Positions 8,573 to 17,224 of a stretch of DNA of 64,000 nt are shown piece by piece; positions within the stretch are counted from its first letter, which is position 1, and each line of letters opens with the position of its first letter. The position numbers and the translations under genes are program-made. Source of the stretch: Bryobacterales bacterium (GTDB taxonomy: Bacteria > Acidobacteriota > Terriglobia > Bryobacterales > Bryobacteraceae); NCBI GenBank assembly GCA_003167495.1, contig PMSX01000344.1, positions 1 through 64,000 of the forward strand, read 5' to 3'. The notes beneath the pieces are model-generated. The model had not been told where the DNA came from. It did no database searches and saw nothing but the letters and a program-made list of their open reading frames with translations.

Positions 8573-8872
8573 ATGCCACTCATCGAAAAGGAAGATAAAC
8601 GCGAGCAGGAACCACTGCGTATCCGATTGCAACCGGCGATTGCCGAACAGCTGAAAGCGTACTGCACGTTTGCTGAGAGCTCCGAAGCTCACATTGTGAA
8701 CGCCGCTCTACAACGCTTGTTCGGTGCTGACAAGGAGTTCAAAGAATTCCTGGAAACCAACCCCGACGCGGGTAAGCCCGCCGAGGATTTGCCAGCTCCC
8801 ACTCCGGTTCGCGTTCCACGCCGCCGCAGAGAGCCCGAAGTTAGTACGGAAGGAAGTTCCAGCGCAGCCTAG
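8573..8872 (+). CDS. small ribbon-helix-helix-like DNA-binding protein
   Basis: Encodes 99 residues from the ATG at 8573, which has AGGAGA about 8 bases upstream. The middle (residues 12-60: PLRIRLQPAIAEQLKAYC, then a second helix HIVNAALQRLFG) looks like a ribbon-helix-helix fold, and the C-terminus is a basic, proline-rich tail (PRRRREPE). The longer open frame from 7613 runs through virB8 and hepT in the wrong frame and is not real upstream of 8573. Its place just before the relaxosome genes suggests a transfer regulator or accessory DNA-binding protein. Confidence 0.65.
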   Translation: MPLIEKEDKREQEPLRIRLQPAIAEQLKAYCTFAESSEAHIVNAALQRLFGADKEFKEFLETNPDAGKPAEDLPAPTPVRVPRRRREPEVSTEGSSSAA

Positions 8873-8907
8873 TTTGGTCATCGCCAGAAATAAAGGAGTA
8901 ACGCATC

Positions 8908-9558
8908 ATGCCAGAAAGTAACGCCAACGCAATGGCTACGGAGCCGACACCAAACACAAATCAGTGGACGCTACAAGCGTTCACTGAGATCAATGGCCAA
9001 CCATGGATGGCTCTGCAAGAGCACGCCGCTGATGGGTCGATAGAGCGTCAGATCACCGGCTTTGAACACGAACTCCGACAGACAGCACAGCAGAACAACA
9101 TCACGCCACGTGTGCTGCCGCCAACCTCCGAAGAACAGTTCTACGCGAGCCTCTCGAACAACGGTCGCGATTACGAACTCGGCCGCCAGTTTGCCGCCGA
9201 GCCATCCAATGGAATTCCCCAACACTTAGCACCGCTCGACCTTGGTCAATTCAGCAAAGGACTGGAAGATCGCGAGTTTGAACAGAAGATCCGTTCGGAC
9301 CAGCGTGAATCTTTGGTCTCCGCTTTCGAACAGTATGGACTCGACACTGGATTTGAAACAGCGGCGCAAGCCCGCACTTGGGCGGAAAGCGAAGTCGAAA
9401 AAGTCTTCCCAGCTGCGCAGCAGACACCCGAGACTGTGTCGGTCGGCCAAGACCGCAATGTCTTTAGCGCACAAACCAATCGCGCTGAACAACGCCAGCG
9501 CGAACCAGAACAGCAACGTGAAGAAAACGTAGCGCAGTCGTACGGCATGGCGGTCTAG
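8908..9558 (+). CDS. hypothetical hydrophilic protein of the transfer region
   Basis: A 216-residue protein rich in Gln, Glu and Asn, without membrane segments or a recognised catalytic motif. AGGAG sits about 10 bases before the ATG. The first 90 residues (QWTLQAFTEINGQPWMALQEH...) look folded, and the C-terminal 60 residues are low-complexity. It follows the ribbon-helix-helix gene and precedes the probable oriT, so a role in DNA processing or transfer control is possible. I do not recognise the family. Confidence 0.65.
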   Translation: MPESNANAMATEPTPNTNQWTLQAFTEINGQPWMALQEHAADGSIERQITGFEHELRQTAQQNNITPRVLPPTSEEQFYASLSNNGRDYELGRQFAAEPSNGIPQHLAPLDLGQFSKGLEDREFEQKIRSDQRESLVSAFEQYGLDTGFETAAQARTWAESEVEKVFPAAQQTPETVSVGQDRNVFSAQTNRAEQRQREPEQQREENVAQSYGMAV

Positions 9559-9907
9559 CTATGGAAACGCTTCTTATTTCAAAATGTGCGCGATCCATTA
9601 AGGGAACGAGAACGTCTCGCGCACGAATCTTGTTCAAAGCATGCGCGATTTGTGCACGAAACTTGCACGAATCGTGCAAAAAACAGGCCAGCATCGTGCA
9701 CAGCAACCAGCACGAAGGCAGCAGCAAAGTGGCGCTTCGCGAGCAGCAAATCGGACCCAGGGGGAAATGCTGCTTCGCAGCCCATCAGCTACAACGACAG
9801 GCCACCCACTATGTGTTCACGCAGGTGAACTTGTTGAAACCGCAACCTTTAGCTCTTCTTCGTTCACGTATGTGAACGTGTTGACTTTAAAAGACTTCGA
9901 AAACTCT
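9559..9907 (+). other. repeat-rich intergenic region, candidate oriT
   Basis: This stretch separates the transfer genes from the MobC-like gene and holds no convincing gene. It carries repeated GCACGA units: GCACGAA at 9621 and 9710, TGCACGAA at 9653, a perfect inverted repeat TGCACGA-A-TCGTGCA at 9664-9678, and ATCGTGCA at 9693-9700. Two copies of a second inverted repeat, GTTCAC-4-GTGAAC, lie at 9815-9830 and 9862-9877. Clusters of direct and inverted repeats next to mobC, coupling-protein and relaxase genes are what oriT regions of MOBF systems look like. The nick site itself is not identified. Confidence 0.5.
9815..9877 (+). promoter_or_regulatory. paired GTTCAC-N4-GTGAAC operator-like repeats
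   Basis: Two perfect inverted repeats with identical arms lie at 9815-9830 (spacer GCAG) and 9862-9877 (spacer GTAT), 47 bases apart. A TTGACT hexamer follows the second at 9882. They stand 31 bases before the mobC-like ATG, so they could be binding sites through which MobC or the ribbon-helix-helix protein controls the relaxosome operon, or part of oriT. Confidence 0.5.
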
Positions 9908-10264
9908 ATGAAGGCCAAGTCTAAAACTCCTATTCGGTACAACACGGTCGGCACTCGGCTGTTGCCCGAGGAGGCCGCGAGCATCGCCGACGCGGCCAAT
10001 GCCAGCGGTCTAACGGTAAGCGAGTGGGTGCGACAAGCCCTGCTCGAAGGAACGCAATGCCCACCTTGGGCCCGTCTGATGCTCGGCGAATTTCTCGCTT
10101 TACGCAGCGTCGTGGTCGATCTTCAGCGCGATCTTATGCAGGGTGTTAAGCCTTCGACGGATCGGACGAAAGCCATCCTCGATGTGGCAGATTCGCGCAA
10201 GTTTGCTTTGGCGGACGGACGGCTTGCGACTATTCGAACCGCAAGAGAGGTACAAGCAAAATGA
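9908..10264 (+). CDS. mobC: MobC-like relaxosome accessory protein
   Basis: Encodes 118 residues from the ATG at 9908. The N-terminal part (TPIRYNTVGTRLLPEEAASI...ASGLTVSEWVRQALLEG) has the beta-strand plus two-helix pattern of ribbon-helix-helix proteins such as MobC/TraJ, which bind oriT next to the nick and help the relaxase open the DNA. The open frame extends upstream to 9641 through the repeat region, but that extension is not protein-like. Its stop overlaps the coupling-protein start by 4 bases, placing it in the relaxosome operon. Confidence 0.7.
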   Translation: MKAKSKTPIRYNTVGTRLLPEEAASIADAANASGLTVSEWVRQALLEGTQCPPWARLMLGEFLALRSVVVDLQRDLMQGVKPSTDRTKAILDVADSRKFALADGRLATIRTAREVQAK

Positions 10265-12477
10265 ATCAACCTGTCGCCGAAACCACCTGGCCCCGCATCT
10301 TGCCGTTCTATCGAGTCTTGGCTCTGTTGCTTGCCGCAACCTCGACATTCGGTCTGATTAGGCTCGCAATCTGGAACGCCAATCCCTTGGAACAGTTCTA
10401 TCTGCCCGCCTACGCCAAGCTAGCGCTTGCTCGACAGTTCCCGAAGTTCCCTTCTCTTCCTGGTGGCAAGCCGCGCGATGGGCGCGAAACATTCAAGATG
10501 GTCTTCTCGGACGACTTCATCGCGACGCCGGAGCTGTTGGAGTCGGGCACTCGGAAGCTAAGCGTGAAAATAGTTCGCCTGAAGCCAGCGACCTTCAACG
10601 CTTGGCTCTTCGATCACATTTACCATGCCACTCTCGTTGACTTCTTACGTCCCGTAGTAATCGCAGCCGGTGTCTCGTTCGTAGTTCTCTTTCTGCTAGG
10701 ATCATGGCTCGACCGCCGTCGCAACGATGCCGCGAAGAACGGACGACTGATCCGCGGACCGCGCCTAGTCTCGCGGTTTGTCTTTAATCTCCGCACTTGG
10801 GGGACAGGTCTCCGATTCCCGCTGACCAACAGGCGCAATCCCATCGAAACTCTCATCGGTGAGCGCGGCCGTTCGCTGATCGTCCGTCGGAATCGCGAAG
10901 CCCACCACATCCAAATCGCCGGCGATACCGGCTCCGGAAAGTCAACGTTGTTTCGCGAGATCCTGTATCAGGTCGAGCAACGTGGAGATACCGCGATCAT
11001 CTTCGATCCCGATCGCCAATACATCCAGGAGTTTTACCGCGCCAGCCGAGGCGACGTTGTTCTCAATCCTAAAGACGACCGCTGCCCTAACTGGTACATC
11101 GGCGGCGAGGCCAAAGATGAAGCCGAGGCCACGTCTTTGGCGGTGGGTCTCTTCCCGGATGAACCGACTACGCAAAAGTTCTTCGTCAATCACACCCGCG
11201 CGATCTTCGCTTACTTACTCGCCAAGTTCACGCCCACGGTTCAGGAGTTCGCCTATTGGATGGCGCATGACAAAGAGATCGATGTTCGCGTCAAAGGGAC
11301 CGAACACGAAGTCACGCTCACGCGGAACGCAGCACCGCAACGGGCTGGCGTCCTTGGCAACCTCAACGAGGCAGGAAAAGCGTTTCGCATCATGCCAGGG
11401 CCGGAAGACAATCGTCCCATCTTCACCATCACCGATTGGGCGAAGCATCGCCGGGGCTGGATCTTCATTACCAGCACGCCCGACACCATCGATGCCGTTC
11501 GCCCCCTTCAATCGCTGTGGCTGGACATGTTCATCCTGAAGCTGCAGAGTGGCAAGCGACCGGCACTGCTCAATTGGTTTGCTCGTGCGCAGCGCTTTTG
11601 CGGCTTCCGGGCCGCCACGCCGATCCTGCCGCGCGTGTGGCTGATGATCGATGAACTCGCCGATTTGAACGCGCTGCCTCAACTTCATAAGGCGCTCACC
11701 AAACAGCGCAAGAGCGGCAACCCCATTTGTCTCGGCTTTCAGGGTATGAGCCAACTGGATGCGCTGTACGGTAAGAAGGCCGAAACCATCCTGAGCCAAG
11801 CGTTCACCAATTTTGTTCTACGCACGCGCGAGCCGCGCGCTGCGGAGCATCTCAGCAAACTCATCGGCAAAGCGCAGATTGAACGTGTGCGCGAATCGAA
11901 GCCCGCGTTCTTCTGGCAGTGGCGCTCCCGTTCTTATTCCACCGAACGAGTAGTAGATCCGGTGGTGATGGATTCGGAAATTCAAACGCTGGATGACTTG
12001 CAAGGCTTCTTCGTCCAACAGGACAAGATCGTACGCATTGGATTCAAGCCGCGACGAGCTCGCACTCTAGCGCCCGATTTGATGGAACGCGTGATCCCCG
12101 CGCCCGCCGAGAGCCCCGTAGAGCAGGAGGCGAAATCGGCTGAAGATGCCGTAGACCGCTCGCCCGATGCGCCTTGGTGCACGTTTCAAACCTGGTGTGA
12201 GGGGCGCTGTCTCGCGGCACTGCCAGCTACGCCGGATACAGTGGCACTCTTCATCGTCACGATGGCGAATGCGAACCGACGTCCGGCCGCCATCTTTCGC
12301 ACATTGGCCGCGATCGAGCATCGTCATAAAGAAGCCAATCAAGAGAACCCCGCTTCGTTCAATCACGATGTCGTTCGAAGGGCGTGGGAGTCGGCAAAGC
12401 CGAAGCCCGCCACACTCGCTTCAACAGTTCCGGCCGCTACGCAGCCGTCGCATACCAATATCGGAGTCGCCAACTAG
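10261..12477 (+). CDS. traD: type IV coupling protein (TraD/VirD4-like ATPase)
   Basis: A 738-residue protein with two N-terminal membrane helices (about residues 18-38 and 128-147), Walker A GDTGSGKS at 221-228 and a Walker B-type RVWLMIDELADL near residue 460. It links the relaxosome to the VirB channel and pumps the DNA. The region after about residue 634 (W.TF.TWC.GR..ALPATPDTVALF...) resembles the helical core-binding domain of tyrosine recombinases, an unexpected C-terminal addition. It overlaps mobC by 4 bases and is followed 6 bases later by the relaxase. Confidence 0.92.
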   Translation: MNQPVAETTWPRILPFYRVLALLLAATSTFGLIRLAIWNANPLEQFYLPAYAKLALARQFPKFPSLPGGKPRDGRETFKMVFSDDFIATPELLESGTRKLSVKIVRLKPATFNAWLFDHIYHATLVDFLRPVVIAAGVSFVVLFLLGSWLDRRRNDAAKNGRLIRGPRLVSRFVFNLRTWGTGLRFPLTNRRNPIETLIGERGRSLIVRRNREAHHIQIAGDTGSGKSTLFREILYQVEQRGDTAIIFDPDRQYIQEFYRASRGDVVLNPKDDRCPNWYIGGEAKDEAEATSLAVGLFPDEPTTQKFFVNHTRAIFAYLLAKFTPTVQEFAYWMAHDKEIDVRVKGTEHEVTLTRNAAPQRAGVLGNLNEAGKAFRIMPGPEDNRPIFTITDWAKHRRGWIFITSTPDTIDAVRPLQSLWLDMFILKLQSGKRPALLNWFARAQRFCGFRAATPILPRVWLMIDELADLNALPQLHKALTKQRKSGNPICLGFQGMSQLDALYGKKAETILSQAFTNFVLRTREPRAAEHLSKLIGKAQIERVRESKPAFFWQWRSRSYSTERVVDPVVMDSEIQTLDDLQGFFVQQDKIVRIGFKPRRARTLAPDLMERVIPAPAESPVEQEAKSAEDAVDRSPDAPWCTFQTWCEGRCLAALPATPDTVALFIVTMANANRRPAAIFRTLAAIEHRHKEANQENPASFNHDVVRRAWESAKPKPATLASTVPAATQPSHTNIGVAN

Positions 12478-12483
12478 ACCGTC

Positions 12484-15237
12484 ATGCTTGACCTATCCAA
12501 ACCGCTCACTGCCGGCAAGATCAAAGAGTACTTCAAAGACGAGTACGGCGCCGCTGAGAATGCGTACTTCAGCCAAGGGGGAACGATTCGCGGTGAGTGG
12601 CATGGCGAATTGGTCAACACATTCGGCCTAAATGGTCCGGTGGAGGGTGAGGCGTTCAATCGGCTGGCGGAAGGTCAGCATCCGCGCACGGGCGAGCAGT
12701 TGATCAAACACAAGGACACCATCAAAACGCAAAGCGGCGAGGAGTTGGGACATCGCGCCGGGTGGGATTTTACCTTCAAGCCAGGCAAGTCTGTCAGCGT
12801 GACGGCGCTTGTCGGGGAGGATGATCGCGTTCGGGTGGCGCATCGCCGTGCCGTCAGCGCGGCCCTTGATGCTCTAGAACAATATGTTCAAGCGCGCATG
12901 TCGGCTATCGGACCGCCGGAGACGACGGGAAAATGGATCGCCGCCAAGTTCGAACACGACACCGCCAGGCCGGTGAATGGCTATCCGGCCCCACAACTCC
13001 ACACGCACGTCATCGTCTTCAATATGACGGAAGACGCGCAGGGCTTCGCTCATTCTCTTCAGCCGTATGAACTCTTTCGCGTGCAATCGATGGCCACGGC
13101 TGTTTATCAGAATGTTCTCGAACACGATTTGCGGGCCTTAGGTTATCAGATCGAACGCGGCAAAAATCATGCGCCTGAGATCAAGGGCTACACGCCCGAA
13201 TATCTGGAAAGCGAGAGCCAGCGCTCCGCGCTGATTCGCCAAGCGCTCGAAGCCAAAGGGCTACAGGGCGCAGAAGCCGCGAGCATTGCCGCGCACGCCG
13301 GCCGCGAGGAAAAGCTCAAGCTGTCGCCATCCGAACTCAAGAAGCTGCATCAAACGCACGCCGCGGAGTTTGGCAACCAACCTTCGCAGGTGGTTCAGGA
13401 AGCGGCTCAGCGTCAGCCGCGCGAACTTTCGGTTGACAAATTGATCGGTAAGGCGACCGCCGCCGTGGCATTTGCACGCGAGCGGCTGAGCGAACGGTCA
13501 CAAGTACTGGAACATTTCGAAATCGTTCGCGATGCGCTTCGCTACGTTCAGGGCCGCGCCAGTTTGCACGACGTCGAGGCGGCGATTTCGGTTCATCGGA
13601 CCGATGGAAAGCTGCAGGAGATCGACCACATTCGGCCGTTTGCGCCTGCTCACCGTTACACTACGCCCGAAGCCGTCGCTGCGGAGAGGGAGATTATCGA
13701 CAGAGTTCGCGCAGGGGAGGGGCACTCGCAAGCCCTAGGGTCTGTGACGCCTGGCGCGGTCGATGCCCGGTTTTCTTCCTTGAATGAGGATCAACGACGG
13801 CTGATTGTCTCTGTCCTCCAATCCCGCGATCAAATTACAGGAATCCAAGGGCGCGCTGGTACCGGCAAGACCACTGCCATGGCAGCCATTCGCGAGTTGG
13901 CCGAAGAACACGGCTACAAAGCTATCGGACTCGGGCCGACGTCAAAGGCCACCAAGGGATTGAAGGAAGCAGGAATGGATGCCGAGAACCTCGCCGCCTA
14001 TCTGGCGCGCGGCGGTTCTGCCTCGGAGGATGCGCGACCGCGTTTGTTTTTTGTCGATGAAGCTTCGCTCACTTCCACCAACAGTGTTCGTGATTTTCTG
14101 CGGACCGTCCGACCGCAAGATCGAGTCCTTCTCATTGGCGACACCCGGCAGCACCAGAGTATTGAAGCCGGACGGATCTTTGATCAGTTGCAAGATGCCG
14201 GCATGCAAACGGCGACGCTGTCGAAGATCGTTCGCCAGAAGGACGAGGGCCTCCGTCAGGCTGTGGAATTGCTGGCCGTCCGTAAGACGAGTGACGCACT
14301 CGATCTCCTGGAAGGCCAGCAGCGGATCAAGGAAGTCACTCACCGTGGCCAGCGCTTCGAATCCATTGCCAAAGAGTACGCCGCCAGTCCTGATGGCACG
14401 CTCGTCATCTCACCCGATAACGAAAGCCGTAAAGAATTAAACACCGCCATTCGCGCGGCGATGCGCGGCGCGGGGCATGTGAAGGAAGACGCCTTCAGCG
14501 CTTCTATTCTGATCCACCGGCAGGACGTCACAGCGGCCGACAAAGGCCGTGCGACTACTTACCGGCCTGGCGATACGCTTCGTTACCGAAATGGCAGCGA
14601 TGTGTTTGGAATCGCACCCAAAAGCTACGGCACTGTCATCGCCGTCGAGCACGAAATCAACCAAGTCACCGTCAAGCTCGGCGAGGGCAAGGCTGTCAGT
14701 TACGACCCTGCGCGGTTGCGCGGTGTCACTCTCTACACTCCGGAATCACGTCCCCTAGCGGTGGGAGATCGCATCCAATTCACTGCGCCTTGGAAAGATC
14801 AGGCAATTGCCAATCGTGATCTGGCCACAGTGACGTACCTCGACCAAAGCGGTAACATCCGCGCCAGTCTCGACGATTCGGGTCGCACGGTGGGCTGGAA
14901 TCTCCGCGACTATGCCCATGTTGATTACGCCTATACGATGACGAGTCATTCGGCGCAGGGCGTCACCGTTGATCGCGCATTAATTCATGTCGATACGTCG
15001 GACAGTAAGGCTCGAGCGTTGATTGATCAGACCTTGGCCTACGTCGCAGGTTCCCGGCCACGTTACGACATGCAGATCTTCACTGATAATGCCGAAGATC
15101 TCGGCCGGGCATTGGGTCGCCAGCACCAGAACGCGACGGCGCTCAGCCGAGAGCAGACGCTAGAGACTCTTCAGCAGAGTCAGCGCCAACCCACGCCGCA
15201 GCAGACGGAAGAAGCGTCTCAATTCATTTCGATGTAA
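12484..15237 (+). CDS. trwC: MOBF conjugative relaxase-helicase (TrwC/TraI-like)
   Basis: A 917-residue protein. Candidate catalytic tyrosines lie at residues 16, 21 and 28, and the metal-binding HUH motif (PQLHTHVIVFN) at about residues 170-180, which together define the TrwC relaxase domain (residues 1-300). A RecD/TraI-type helicase follows, with Walker A GRAGTGKT near 457-464 and LFFVDEAS near 520. The enzyme nicks one strand at oriT, stays bound to the 5' end and unwinds the DNA. It lies in line with mobC and traD, typical of MOBF elements. Confidence 0.95.
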   Translation: MLDLSKPLTAGKIKEYFKDEYGAAENAYFSQGGTIRGEWHGELVNTFGLNGPVEGEAFNRLAEGQHPRTGEQLIKHKDTIKTQSGEELGHRAGWDFTFKPGKSVSVTALVGEDDRVRVAHRRAVSAALDALEQYVQARMSAIGPPETTGKWIAAKFEHDTARPVNGYPAPQLHTHVIVFNMTEDAQGFAHSLQPYELFRVQSMATAVYQNVLEHDLRALGYQIERGKNHAPEIKGYTPEYLESESQRSALIRQALEAKGLQGAEAASIAAHAGREEKLKLSPSELKKLHQTHAAEFGNQPSQVVQEAAQRQPRELSVDKLIGKATAAVAFARERLSERSQVLEHFEIVRDALRYVQGRASLHDVEAAISVHRTDGKLQEIDHIRPFAPAHRYTTPEAVAAEREIIDRVRAGEGHSQALGSVTPGAVDARFSSLNEDQRRLIVSVLQSRDQITGIQGRAGTGKTTAMAAIRELAEEHGYKAIGLGPTSKATKGLKEAGMDAENLAAYLARGGSASEDARPRLFFVDEASLTSTNSVRDFLRTVRPQDRVLLIGDTRQHQSIEAGRIFDQLQDAGMQTATLSKIVRQKDEGLRQAVELLAVRKTSDALDLLEGQQRIKEVTHRGQRFESIAKEYAASPDGTLVISPDNESRKELNTAIRAAMRGAGHVKEDAFSASILIHRQDVTAADKGRATTYRPGDTLRYRNGSDVFGIAPKSYGTVIAVEHEINQVTVKLGEGKAVSYDPARLRGVTLYTPESRPLAVGDRIQFTAPWKDQAIANRDLATVTYLDQSGNIRASLDDSGRTVGWNLRDYAHVDYAYTMTSHSAQGVTVDRALIHVDTSDSKARALIDQTLAYVAGSRPRYDMQIFTDNAEDLGRALGRQHQNATALSREQTLETLQQSQRQPTPQQTEEASQFISM

Positions 15238-15250
15238 GGAAAAAACCACC

Positions 15251-16216
15251 ATGTCTCTCGAAGCCATCCTCCCGTATTTGAAGCCCATTGCGCATCTGAT
15301 CATTGATCCGGACATCTCCGAAGTCATGGTCAACGCAAACGGAACTGTCTTCTTTCAACGCGCAGGGAGTATCGAAGCGTTCGAGACGCAGCTAAATGAA
15401 CGGCATGTATTAACGGCTGTGAAGAACATGGCGCGCTCGCTCAGTAAAGACATTAGTGAAGCGTCGCCGCTCCTAGATTGTCGCTTGGCGGATGGCTCGC
15501 GCATTGCCGCCGCTATGCCGCCTGCCACCGAAGGCATTCTTCTAACGATCCGCAAGTTTCGGCCTCACTGGTTCAGCCTTGCCCAGTTGGTCCATGCACA
15601 GGCGCTCCCACAATCTGTCGCTGAAATCTTGATCGAGGCCGTTCAGCGACGCAAAAACATTCTGCTTAGCGGCGGCACGGGCACCGGCAAAACCACGTTC
15701 ACAAAGGCGCTGGTCGATCTGATCTCGCTCACCGAGCGCCTCGCGATCATCGAAGATACTCGTGAGCTCAAAATTGATCACCCTAATGTCTTCCGTTTCG
15801 AAGCCCGGCCCGAAGGCCGCGCTTCCAACGGCGACGTTCTCAGTTCCGCCATCACCATTCGCGATTTAGTCAAAGCCTCTCTTCGTCATCGGCCCGATCG
15901 CGTCATTATCGGCGAAGTTCGAGGTCCGGAAGCGTTTGATTTGCTCGATGCACTCAATACAGGTCATACCGGTTCAATTTCTACTTTGCACGCAAATTCC
16001 GCTGAGCACGCATTGTCTCGGTTAGCTTCGCTTGCCATTCGCGCCGATTCAGGAGTTCCTCATCGTGCTCTTCAATGTGAGGTAGGCGACTTGATCGATC
16101 TTTCCGTTCATGTTCGTTTGCAAGGTTCACACCGCTTCGTCGCTGAAGTGATCGAGGTTCATGGTTTTCATTCTGAAGTAAATCGCTACGAGGTCACCAA
16201 TGTTTACAATGCCTAG
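15251..16216 (+). CDS. virB11: VirB11/TrbB secretion ATPase
   Basis: A 321-residue protein of normal VirB11 length with the family elements in order: an N-terminal domain (DISEVMVNANG), Walker A GGTGTGKTT at about residues 140-148, the Asp box (IIEDTREL), Walker B (DRVIIGEVRG) and the His box (TGHTGSISTLHANS). VirB11 is the hexameric traffic ATPase that switches the channel between pilus building and DNA export. AAGGAAAAA lies upstream of the ATG. It is separated from the other virB genes and lies after the relaxase. Confidence 0.95.
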   Translation: MSLEAILPYLKPIAHLIIDPDISEVMVNANGTVFFQRAGSIEAFETQLNERHVLTAVKNMARSLSKDISEASPLLDCRLADGSRIAAAMPPATEGILLTIRKFRPHWFSLAQLVHAQALPQSVAEILIEAVQRRKNILLSGGTGTGKTTFTKALVDLISLTERLAIIEDTRELKIDHPNVFRFEARPEGRASNGDVLSSAITIRDLVKASLRHRPDRVIIGEVRGPEAFDLLDALNTGHTGSISTLHANSAEHALSRLASLAIRADSGVPHRALQCEVGDLIDLSVHVRLQGSHRFVAEVIEVHGFHSEVNRYEVTNVYNA

Positions 16217-16573
16217 CTCGATTTCGGGAAGGGGTCGAAACGGCGCCCTTCCCGCGCTTCAGCCTCACCGAGTCTTCGGCTCCCATCCCCAGCGGGCCGT
16301 TCCCTCCCGCAACGCTCTCCCTTTCCTAAGGTGCGCTGCGCGATTGAGGCTGCTTCTCCTTCCTCCCGCGAACCTATCGCTTCGGTCCTGCGTTCACCAG
16401 GGCGCCGCCCTTTGGGTTTTGGCTCCACCGCACGCGGTCCCCCAAAAAAGTCGCTCTGCGACTTCGCAACCCTGGCGAACCTCGGACACTTCGCCCTTCG
16501 CTCTGCATAGGAAGGTGAAGCCGCAGAAAAGAATGCCAGCTTCAATTTCAACAAAAGAAAGGTACCAACCCCT
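16217..16573 (+). promoter_or_regulatory. hairpin-rich leader upstream of the first ssb
   Basis: A 357-base gene-free stretch with several perfect hairpins: 16225-16254 (9-base stem) and AAGTCGC-TCT-GCGACTT at 16448-16464 (7-base stem, 3-base loop), plus GCGGG/CCCGC near 16290. A CCCAAAAAAG string (16441-16450) runs into the second hairpin, about 125 bases before ssb. Similar strings precede ardC and the second ssb. The region may be a promoter active on single-stranded DNA. Confidence 0.4.
16225..16254 (+). terminator. 9-bp hairpin right after virB11
   Basis: CGGGAAGGG (16225-16233) and CCCTTCCCG (16246-16254) form a perfect 9-base stem with a 12-base loop, beginning 9 bases after the virB11 stop. 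No T-run follows, so it is not a classical intrinsic terminator. It may end or protect the long transfer transcript, or act in the single-stranded form of the element. Confidence 0.45.
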
Positions 16574-16954
16574 ATGACCAATCTCAATAAAATCATGATC
16601 CTCGGGAACACCGGCAAGGATCAACCGAAACACTCCGCTACCGCTAACGGCAAGCAAGTCACTCGGCTCACTGTCGCGACGAATAAGCGCTACAAAGACG
16701 CCGCGTCAGGCGAATGGACGACTGAGGCAATCTGGCACAAGCTAGCGGTATGGGGAGATGGGGCTGCTTATGCTTCGCGCATTCAGCCTGGCTCGCTGGT
16801 CTTCCTCGAAGGCGAGATGAGCTATCGCGACTATGAGCGCGAAATAGACACGCCCGAAGGACCAGTCAAGGTCCAATGGCCGGTGGCCGAGATTGTCGTA
16901 TCGACGATTAGTGTAATCCATAGCAAGACAGCACAGAAAGGGGAGGCCGCTTAA
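16574..16954 (+). CDS. ssb: single-stranded DNA-binding protein (first copy)
   Basis: Encodes 126 residues with an OB-fold: LNKIMILGNTGKD at the N-terminus, VTRLTVATNKRYKDAASGEW, then IWHKLAVWGDGAAYASR and LVFLEGEMSYRDYE. The acidic C-terminal tip typical of SSB is absent (it ends KTAQKGEAA), as often in mobile-element SSBs. It coats the incoming single strand after transfer and limits the SOS response. A long hairpin leader precedes it, and a perfect palindrome (16946-16959) spans its stop codon. A second, different ssb lies at 45559. Confidence 0.92.
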   Translation: MTNLNKIMILGNTGKDQPKHSATANGKQVTRLTVATNKRYKDAASGEWTTEAIWHKLAVWGDGAAYASRIQPGSLVFLEGEMSYRDYEREIDTPEGPVKVQWPVAEIVVSTISVIHSKTAQKGEAA

Positions 16955-16959
16955 GCGGC
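16946..16959 (+). other. palindrome across the ssb stop codon
   Basis: GCCGCTTAAGCGGC is a perfect 14-base palindrome whose TTAA core contains the ssb stop codon. It may form a small mRNA hairpin between ssb and the next gene. No T-run follows, so it is not an intrinsic terminator. Confidence 0.4.
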
Positions 16960-16984
16960 TTCCATCCCTAAAAGGGGTGACGTC

Positions 16985-17224
16985 ATGACAACAATCGAAC
17001 AAGGCGCCAGCGTCACGCGCAAGACCAAGGCCACGATCCAACACAGAGCTCTAGTCGCCACCCTACATGCCGAGTTTCTGGAGCTACGGCGATTTGGCAA
17101 GCGGGAGAGCCTAATCGCTACTTACGAATCCATCTACCAAGCCGCCGCGATGCGCCAGGCAGAGCGGGATCGGCGCGAACGCTTGATTCTGAAACGGAGC
17201 CGACTCGCGGGAGGTGCGCCGTGA
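16985..17224 (+). CDS. small hypothetical protein
   Basis: Encodes 79 residues, basic and helical (many Arg, Glu and Ala, for example AMRQAERDRRERLILKRSR), with no membrane segment. AGGGGTGA precedes the ATG. Its stop TGA overlaps the GTG start of the next gene (GTGA at 17221-17224), so the two are translationally coupled. It belongs to the ssb-to-initiator operon. I do not recognise the family. Confidence 0.6.
   Translation: MTTIEQGASVTRKTKATIQHRALVATLHAEFLELRRFGKRESLIATYESIYQAAAMRQAERDRRERLILKRSRLAGGAP

Noticed and set aside
9561-9875. Plus-strand frame of 104 codons across the repeat region before mobC
   Set aside because: It consists of translated GCACGA and GTTCAC repeats, has no ribosome site, and the region is better explained as oriT and regulatory DNA.
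16225-16254. Classical intrinsic terminator after virB11
   Set aside because: The stem is perfect, but there is no T-run after it, so I report it only as a hairpin of uncertain role.
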